DNA from: Panagrolaimus kolymaensis
Taxonomy: Eukaryota > Nematoda > Chromadorea > Rhabditida > Panagrolaimidae
Length of the DNA stretch: 64,000 nt
Direction: 5' to 3'
NCBI GenBank assembly: GCA_028622995.1
Contig: JAJQJQ010000028.1
Span: 372,001 to 436,000 of the forward strand
Shown here: one piece after another, positions 56,888 through 64,000 of the stretch
Position numbering within the stretch: the first letter of the stretch is position 1
Layout of the letters: every line of letters starts with the position of its first letter
Translations under genes and position numbers: made by a program
Notes under the pieces: generated by a model
Databases searched by the model: none
What the model saw: the letters and a program-made list of their open reading frames with translations, nothing else
What the model was told of the DNA's origin: nothing

Positions 56888-58640
56888 ATGGCGGCCGATG
56901 ATTTGATATCAGAAATTAAATTTTGGTTAAATGCGATTTTAAGCCCCTTAAGTTTAATATTAAATTCAATATTATTTTTTATGATAAAATATAAATCTTC
57001 AAAAAATCTTAAAGATTATAAAAAGGTTTTATTTCTTGGATGTAATACTGATTTTTTCTTTGCTTTATGGAATATTATTGCTCAACCGGTAAGGAATATT
57101 TTTTGAAGTAAAATTAGTTAACCAAAAGCCAAAGTTTGTATCAAGAAAAATTAAATTTAAAAAAATAATGACCATTCGAGAGATACAATACTTTACTGTT
57201 TCGTTATTTTTTTTGTGTGTCAAACTTCTTAGTTTTTGAAACTCATAAAATTTTTATTTTTCTATTTTTTTAGGACATAACAACCGTAGGTAATGTGAAT
57301 TTTATGTTTACTCGTGGATTACCTGGATATTTACCATTTCCATGGACAGCTTGGTCCTTTCCAATTTCAATATATTTTATGTATTTGTCGGTAGCTAATG
57401 TTCCAATCCAATTCTTTTATAGATATTTATTTCTTTGTTGGTAAGTTTGAAATTTTTTTCTTTTGTTTTGAGAATGAACTTAATTAATAAAAATTTATAA
57501 TTCCTACAAAATACGAAAAGTTAAAGAATTAAAAAACAGTTTTATTTGTTTATTTAATTAAGAAAAAAAAGTTTAATAATTACCACAAAAATAGTTTTTT
57601 CATAGAAAAACATAATTATTTTTTATGCCTTTCGTAGAAAAAGATGCCTCAATTTTTTTGTCTTGAATAAATAATAGAAAATCATAATTGGTCTTGCTTT
57701 AGAAATGACTCAATCAAGCGAGAAAAAAAGATACATAAAAAAACTTAATTTTTTAAAGTAAAAATTTACTTCTTGCGCGTCATTTTGAAAATTAAACATG
57801 AGGCTTTTTAATTACAAAATAAAAAAACATATGACTTTTTAAGTGATTATTAAACTTTAAGACTCTTAAAATTAATTATGCATACATTAATTTAGGGGAA
57901 TAATTTTAAATAAATGGATGTTTTTATGCTTGGTTGGAATTGGATCGGGTTCAATATTTGCATATTGTTATTTTTTTGTTTATTATTTAATTACTCGAAA
58001 AGAAAATGATTTATTTTATGCTCATATGTTAAATGGAAGTAGCGAATGGATGGTGAATGGAAAGATTCCATATTTTGGTGCATTTCCATTTGAATCATTC
58101 GCATATGCTTTTTATATTTCATTTTCCATTGTAATTATTTCTTATTTGATTGTATTTTTTTATGGTTTTAAAATTTTTCGACACATAAGGAAAAGCGATC
58201 AAGAATTTTATCATACTAAATATCAAAAACAAATTACTATTGTTATGACAGTTGAGGTAAAAATAGTTTTTAGTATATTGACACGAAAAATATTTATCCG
58301 TTGAAACCATAATTTAAAAAAATTTGCCGCGACTTAACTAACTTTTTTATTTTAGGCTGTGATTCCATTTATTACCGCAGCATTTCCAATTTTGCTGGAT
58401 CTCACAACCGTTTTAATGGGAACTCCTTTGGCATGGGCTGGAAAAGTTGTTTATCTTCTTGGCGCCCTCGCGCCTGTTATCAACCCATGTGTAAAACTTT
58501 CAGTAATTTCATGTTATCGACGAAACGTTTTAGCTGCTTTGAAATTTCGAAAATATTTTGGTTATTTTTCACCTATTATTGCGCCAGCTACATCAACCCA
58601 TATTAATAATAATTTTCCTTCGTCCTCAAATAGCGTTTAA
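56888..58640 (+). CDS. nematode 7TM chemoreceptor, Str/Srj-like
   Basis: Four exons join in frame (56888-57088, 57274-57440, 57896-58256, 58356-58640) for 337 residues. TM1 follows a short N-terminus (MAADDLISEIKFWLN). FFYRYLFLCW after TM3 and KYQKQITIVMTVEAVIPFITA in TM6 are typical of the Str/Srd/Srj group of nematode chemoreceptors, as is the NPCVKLSVISCYRRNV ending of TM7. No lesion was seen. Expected location: sensory-neuron cilia (family knowledge). Confidence 0.8.
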
Positions 58641-59654
58641 CCAATTTTGGTTTATTTTTAAAAAAATGTATGTAAATTTCTCGCATATTCTCGGTCAATA
58701 GCGTTGTATAAAAAATCAATATAAAGAATTCCATAGTTCTTAACATTTTTTTTAATTTTTAAATTTTATTGATTTTTTTGTTTCTGATCAACAAAAACAT
58801 GTGACTTTTGTGGCTTTGAATTTAACAAAATAATGAATGTAAATTAATAATTTTTGCAAAAACAAAAATAAAAATTTTTAAACAATGGCATAAAATGAAA
58901 TTAAATATTCAAAAAAAAATACCGAAATTTAAAATACATATATAACATTTTAAAAACGTATGTGTTTTAACTTCAGTTTCATTTTTTTAAAGTACAAGTT
59001 TTGTAGTTTAAGCTTTTCAATTTTCTATTTGCAAAGATTTTTATTATTATTTGAATTGTTGATGGGTTTTAACATTTATAGAGCGATTCAAACCAAAATA
59101 TCCTCAAAAATGAAATAAAACAAATAAAAAAAGATGAATGCCAATGTCTCTTTTAAAATTATTTTTCTCTTTTTTTAGTTCCGCCAAGATTTCTTTAATT
59201 CAAGCAAGAAATCTGATAATTAAAAAAAGTATTGTATTTGCTAAACCAAGTTTTCTCTTAAAAAGTTCATGGGCAAACTTGTTTGAACAAATTTGGGATC
59301 TTCTTAGAAAAAAGAAAAGGGATAAAAGGCATATGTCGATTTGATTCTATTTTATCTCCAAAAAATGATATTGTTTTTATTTATATTTTTATTGTAACCT
59401 ATGGTTGTAATTACTCAGTTCAGTGGTTTATTTTTTTTACGCTCATCACCGAAAACTTCTCAAAGACATTTTCAAGCGAGACATTAGAAAAAAAGTTATA
59501 TTCTCTTTGATCGTTTATTAATCAAAAATAATGGGAGAAAAAAAAGAGAAAGTTCAAGGGTAAATTCATTATAAACAGATACATACGTAAAAAATCTATT
59601 TTATTTATGAAAAAAAAGAAAGTTGTGATTTTATTATTTTTTTAATTAAAAAAA
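58641..59654. other. intergenic, AT-rich
   Basis: Only low-complexity frames. No RNA gene or repeat recognised. Confidence 0.4.
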
Positions 59655-61954
59655 ATGTTGTTATATTTATTCACAATTTTATCGTTATTTTTTCCCTCTT
59701 ATTTTGCACATAGCTGTTTTCGATTTTGTAGAGTTTCGTTAACATCGAAATATTATCATAACAATATCCTTGATTTAAATATTCAATCATGTTCCCATTT
59801 AATTTTAGATGCATATAAAGGAATGAATGTAAGTAAAAGACATTGTTTTGTTTTCTATTTAACTTATAAAAAGTTTAATTTAAAATTTAAATTTTTTGTT
59901 TAGTTAAATACAAATTTACTTGAAAAAACTTTTATGAAACTACAATATTCGAATTCCTCTTCAAAAGTTAAAATATTGGCAGCAGTTGTGGAAAATTTAT
60001 ATTCTGAACCCAATGAAAGCCTAAACAAGAATTTATTAAAAACTCTAGAAAAATTTGATGGGTTTTATTTTCATTGGCTTGATGGAACTTTTTTATATAG
60101 ATCCAGAAATTTTTATAATAAACCTTTTAAAGTAAAAAAAGATATGATATCTTTGAATTTAAAAAATCTACGAAACGATTTTAAAGAAAATAATAAAATT
60201 ATTGTTGCTACTCTTGGAGCTGAATACACGATGGAAGGATATTTTGATTATCAAATTTTTAATGAAACAATGGATTTTGTTTCCTTAGAGACTCCACTAT
60301 TTCTCTTGCATACCCATAAGCCAAATCTATTTTCTTCTGCAAAACAAATTAATACCGATGAATGGTCGTCGGCGAATTCCAGGAATAAAATTACATTGGT
60401 AAAATTATGTAAATTCTTGCATTTAAATAAAATAGATTTTTTTAGGATAATTTGGCATCAACGTGGATAAAAAATGGAATTACCAAAGAAAGGTTACTAG
60501 TTTATACAGAAGGTCCCGATATTGTTGAAGAACCACGATTAAAAGTAAGTAAAACAGAGGAATTTTATAATTTGCAAAATTTTATTGTTTATTATCTCTT
60601 TCAGACTATTTGGGCCTCTTTAAATAATTTTGCTGGAGTTCTTTATGATAATTTACAAAGCTTTGTAAATCCATACCATGAATTAAATGAAATGGTGGAT
60701 AACATAAAAAAATTAGAAAAGGTTCAAATTTGTGGTTTTTACAAGTCTCGAAAAACTGAATTCAATTTATCTTGTTATTATTCTTTAAAAAATAAAAAAG
60801 AAGATGAAGATGATTTTCTTAAAATTTCCAAAAATTCTTATCAAAAATGTCAAAGAATTATTATTCAGAAAGTTAAAATGGATGAAAACAATAATTCCAT
60901 TATAATTGAAGAAACAGAAAAATTCAAAAAAGTTATGGAACATTTTCAAAGTTTAAATTTAACTGAAACTTCTTTAATTCTTTCGATTCAATTGAACTCA
61001 GCTCTATTTGCGGATGATGTTAATAACTGTTTGACTTTTTCGTTTTTTTCCAATTATTTTTCAAACATATAAATATTTTAGATTCAATGGACGAAGTTGC
61101 ATCAAAAATATTTACTTTTTTCGAATTACATGAGTTAGAAGGTGTTGAATTAAATTTTGATGAATCTTTGGATGCCAAAGTACTGGATACTTTAATTACA
61201 AAAATATATGGATTAAATAAAAATATTCAAATTGGACTTCAAGTAAATGTTTTCAAAGCTTCCAAATTGGTTTCAATAATGAATAATGTTAATTGGGTGA
61301 CACATAAAATAAATCCTTTAAGTGACGCCGCTTTAGATATTTATTATAATTGGGTAATCATCACCTTTTAATTTTTAGGAAATTTTTTAACTATATTAAA
61401 TTATTATTTAGAATAAATTGCATGAAAATTTTGGATTAAACCTAACAAAAGTGATCATAAAACTTTCGCCTGCAATTTGGCAACAAACGGCTACATTTCC
61501 ATTTCCATCCATGAATAGTGAAGGACCAGTTTTAGAAAAAGAAGACCCAGAAAAAGATTTAATCTTGAATCGAAAATATTTATGCTTGAATGAAACAATC
61601 AAACAAAATTTGCCTGACTATGAAAATGAATTTTTAAATTTGCCCATTGTTTTTACGATTCATGAAAATTTTGAAAAGCGAAAAGAAAGAATGTTGAAGA
61701 CGCTGAAAAACGAGAATGAAACTAATCCAATAATAAGTCTCCAATTTTTAACGATGGATGGCAGCATTCCATCTGATTTGTATCATCTTCGTTATGAAAC
61801 CAAAGAAATTATGGAATATAAAATTAAGTTAGCTGTGAAACATGGATTTGGTGGAATTGCTTTAGATTCTATCAACGACGACGACATGGAAGGAGCTTGT
61901 GGGAAGTCTATGTTTGAAAGTTTGGAAGGAATCCTTGAAAAGTTAAACCTTTAA
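59655..61954 (+). CDS. secreted chitinase-like (GH18-type) protein, intact paralogue
   Basis: Six exons join in frame (59655-59828, 59904-60398, 60446-60544, 60605-61028, 61082-61353, 61412-61954), giving 668 residues. A signal peptide (MLLYLFTILSLFFPSYFAHS) is followed by two partial GH18-like stretches: SCSHLILDAYK and EKFDGFYFH early, then ELEGVELNFDES near the usual DGxDxDxE strand, and GFGGIALDSINDDDMEGACG at the end of the barrel. The catalytic Glu position appears to be Asp or is shifted, so a sugar-binding, non-hydrolytic protein is likely. It is the inverted homologue of the pseudogene at 47116-50128. Confidence 0.75.
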
Positions 61955-62634
61955 CAATCTGCTTTTTTCCATCAACCTTTTTTGCAACAAAGGAATAATA
62001 TATTTGCCATTGTCTAAGAAAAAAAAGGAATGTTTTCCATTCTCTAGCAAATAAACTGAATTGATCCCCATTTCTTTGTTACCGATACAGATTTTTGTTG
62101 CTGAATGAACCCTTGTTTACAAATAAACAAATCAACAACACGTGCAACAGCAAAGAAGCTGCAGCTATGCATGTGCGTCGTCGTCGCTATCTTTTTTCTT
62201 TCTTTCTTTTCTTGGTTTCATCGGACTTTATGTTCGCATGTTGTTGTTGTTACTGCAGAAAGATTGTTTTTGTTGTTTTTTTTCTCTCTCCTTGTTTCTT
62301 TATACTTTCGACCAAAGATGCATCTTTTAAAAGTTTGATTTTTATTTTTGTTTATGCAACGCATTTTTTTTGGAAGGAAGAAGAGGAAAGATAGCGGCAG
62401 ATCGGTTGTTGTTTGTTGGTGTAAAAAGCAGCAATGATCACCTCCCTCGAATACATACATATTTTTTAATGGGATGGAATTTTTTTAGTTTATAAATTGA
62501 TTTTCAAGGCGCGTTTTTAACATTATTTTTGTTGTTTTTTTCATTTTTTCTAGGCATGAAGATTAGGAATAAATTTTATTTTTTAAATATATTTTTTAAA
62601 TTTTCGGATTTTCAGAGTTCTAAATAATTTCAAG
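61955..62634. other. intergenic upstream of PSD gene
   Basis: Pyrimidine-rich. Overlapping short frames at 62095-62460 encode low-complexity Phe/Cys/Arg-rich peptides in all frames and are not taken as genes. Confidence 0.45.
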
Positions 62635-64000
62635 ATGCTTTACCGGTGTTTTCTGATTTATTTTGCCATTTTGGTGATAATTCCATATTGTGTAAGTTTT
62701 TGTTAAAGAATCGAGGAAAAGTGACAACAACATCTCTATGATATTTTTTTTGCGAATCAAATATTTTTCGTTTTCCTTAGCCTTGAATCAAACAAATTTG
62801 ATTTCTCTTATTTTTTAGACAGGAGCAGATTACGAAGTAGTATCCACAGTTGTTGAAAGTACAACAGTACAAATTATTGCCACAAGTGCCTTAGGCTGGT
62901 TCTTGGGATTCCTTGCTCATTCATTTTTTGATAATTGTTTTGGATGCTTTTTAAAATGGCTCATTTATGGCATATTTGCAACTGGACTTTATGTTTATCT
63001 TTTCACTGATTTCTTTACTGAACATCGAATGGAAAAAGAAAATGGTGGAAGTTATATGCATTGGAGTGTAAGTCCCAGACACGTCAAAAACTAAAATTTT
63101 GAGCTATTTGCAAATTTATTTTTTAGATTCGTTGGTACACTTCTTTGCCATGGAATATTCTTTCCCGATTTTATGGTTATTATTCACGAATCCCAACTCC
63201 TCGATTTTTAAGAAGATTTATTTATGGAAGATATGCGAAGATTTATGGAGCAAATATGGATGAAGCAGAAAAGCCATATGAAGAATATCCAACTTTTGGA
63301 GCATTTTTCAATCGAAAATTAAAGCCTGGTCTTCGACCAATTAGTCATGCTCCTGTGGTAAGTAAAATTTTAAGGACATTTTTTTAAAGTTGAAAAAAGA
63401 TAAAAATAATTGATTTTTTTGAATAAAAAAGAGTTCAGAAAAAAATTTTTTTGGGTTCATTCAAGCTTGAAACTTTGCTTTGAAACAAAATTTGCCAAAC
63501 TTTTTTAAATTTCGATTAAAAAATTTTTTTTTACATAAAGCTTTTGTTGTTTAGGTTTCACCTGCTGATGGCTTAATCGTCCATTACGGCGAAATAAAAG
63601 AAGGGGATAAAATTGTTTATGTTAAAGGACAAGATTTTGATATGAAAGAATTTCTTGGGCCCGTTAGTGTTCATTTACAAGTAAGATATTTGTTTGCTTT
63701 TTTGACTATTTTTTTGTGATTTTTTACAATTTTTTAGTCACATATGAAATTATATCAAGTTTGCATTTATTTAACCCCCGGAAGTTATCATAGTTTTCAT
63801 TCACCAGCAAAATGGACCATCACCGAACTTTTTCATCATCCAGGTACCTACTTTGCAAACTTTTTTTTTGGTGGAATATTTTTTTAAGCGTTTGAAATTA
63901 TAAATTTTTTTAGGAGATTTATTCAAAGTTCGTCCAGGATTTATTAATTTTATTCCAAGAATTTTTTGTGTAAATGAAAGGGTTTCAATTTGTGGTAAAT
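62635..64000 (+). CDS. psd-1: phosphatidylserine decarboxylase, 5' part (runs off the window)
   Basis: Exons 62635-62691, 62819-63067, 63127-63357, 63555-63680, 63738-63843 and 63914 onward join in frame. The start is [14 protein letters not shown] with hydrophobic segments anchoring the N-terminus (mitochondrial inner-membrane form expected). Conserved PSD motifs follow: [80 protein letters not shown] and [21 protein letters not shown]. The enzyme converts phosphatidylserine to phosphatidylethanolamine after self-cleavage at an LGST-like site that lies beyond the right edge. The symbol is by analogy with the nematode orthologue. Confidence 0.92.

Noticed and set aside
62095..62460. Four overlapping open frames upstream of the PSD gene
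   Set aside because: All are low-complexity Phe/Cys/Arg peptides in competing frames; they reflect pyrimidine-rich DNA.

Overview
The window is eukaryotic, very AT-rich, and looks like nematode nuclear DNA. Genes have many short exons with small GT-AG introns (often about 45-150 bases, acceptors usually TTTTAG or TTTCAG). The gene content is nematode-type: four seven-transmembrane chemoreceptors of different serpentine families, C-type-lectin/von Willebrand A secreted proteins, a chitinase-like family, an F-box-like protein and a BTB protein. A clade IV (Tylenchina) nematode such as a root-knot relative is my guess from composition and gene families; nothing here proves it.

Layout. 0-0.5 kb: end of a Mi-2/CHD-type gene that stops before any helicase domain. 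1.4-2.4 kb: single-exon chemoreceptor. 2.78 kb: tRNA-Arg(TCG). 5.7-7.2 kb: Sre-like chemoreceptor. 7.4-8.4 kb: F-box-like gene (-). 8.85-13.4 kb: Mutator-like (MULE) transposase gene (-). 14.0-15.6 kb: Srx-like chemoreceptor (-). 16.4-18.2 kb: ATP-grasp enzyme gene. 18.7-20.5 kb: 3'-truncated SPATA20 (thioredoxin-fold DUF255) gene. 20.9-21.45 kb: two nested hAT-type elements. 22.1-24.1 kb: C-type lectin pseudogene and a vWA fragment. 24.2-30.4 kb: gene-poor, mobile-element-rich zone with MITEs, foldback elements, a retroelement relic, a hammerhead-like core, tRNA-like sequences and gene fragments. 30.7-35.2 kb: second copy of the ATP-grasp/SPATA20 pair, now with a 5'-truncated ATP-grasp and a complete SPATA20. 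35.6-44.5 kb: small gene, vWA/C-type-lectin gene, two unrecognised genes and a short LDL-receptor class A gene. 45.4-46.6 kb: BTB gene (-). 47.1-50.1 kb: chitinase-like pseudogene (-) broken by a MITE and a stop codon. 51.0-54.1 kb: a 12-plus LDLa-repeat membrane protein. 54.4-55.7 kb: two tiny proline-rich ORFs. 56.9-58.6 kb: Str-like chemoreceptor. 59.7-62.0 kb: intact chitinase-like paralogue. 62.6-64.0 kb: start of phosphatidylserine decarboxylase, running off the right edge.

Two things stand out. First, a segmental duplication (about 17.30-20.46 kb versus 30.72-33.83 kb) left complementary truncations, so each of the two genes survives complete in only one copy. Second, several non-autonomous DNA transposon families can be verified from the sequence alone: hAT-type elements with perfect 8-bp target-site duplications (one inside a coding exon, two nested at one site) and three foldback elements all bordered by TTAA. 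No operon logic or pathway links the genes; the window reads as a rapidly turning-over accessory region of chemosensory, secreted and cell-surface families between a few conserved genes (SPATA20, PSD, Mi-2).
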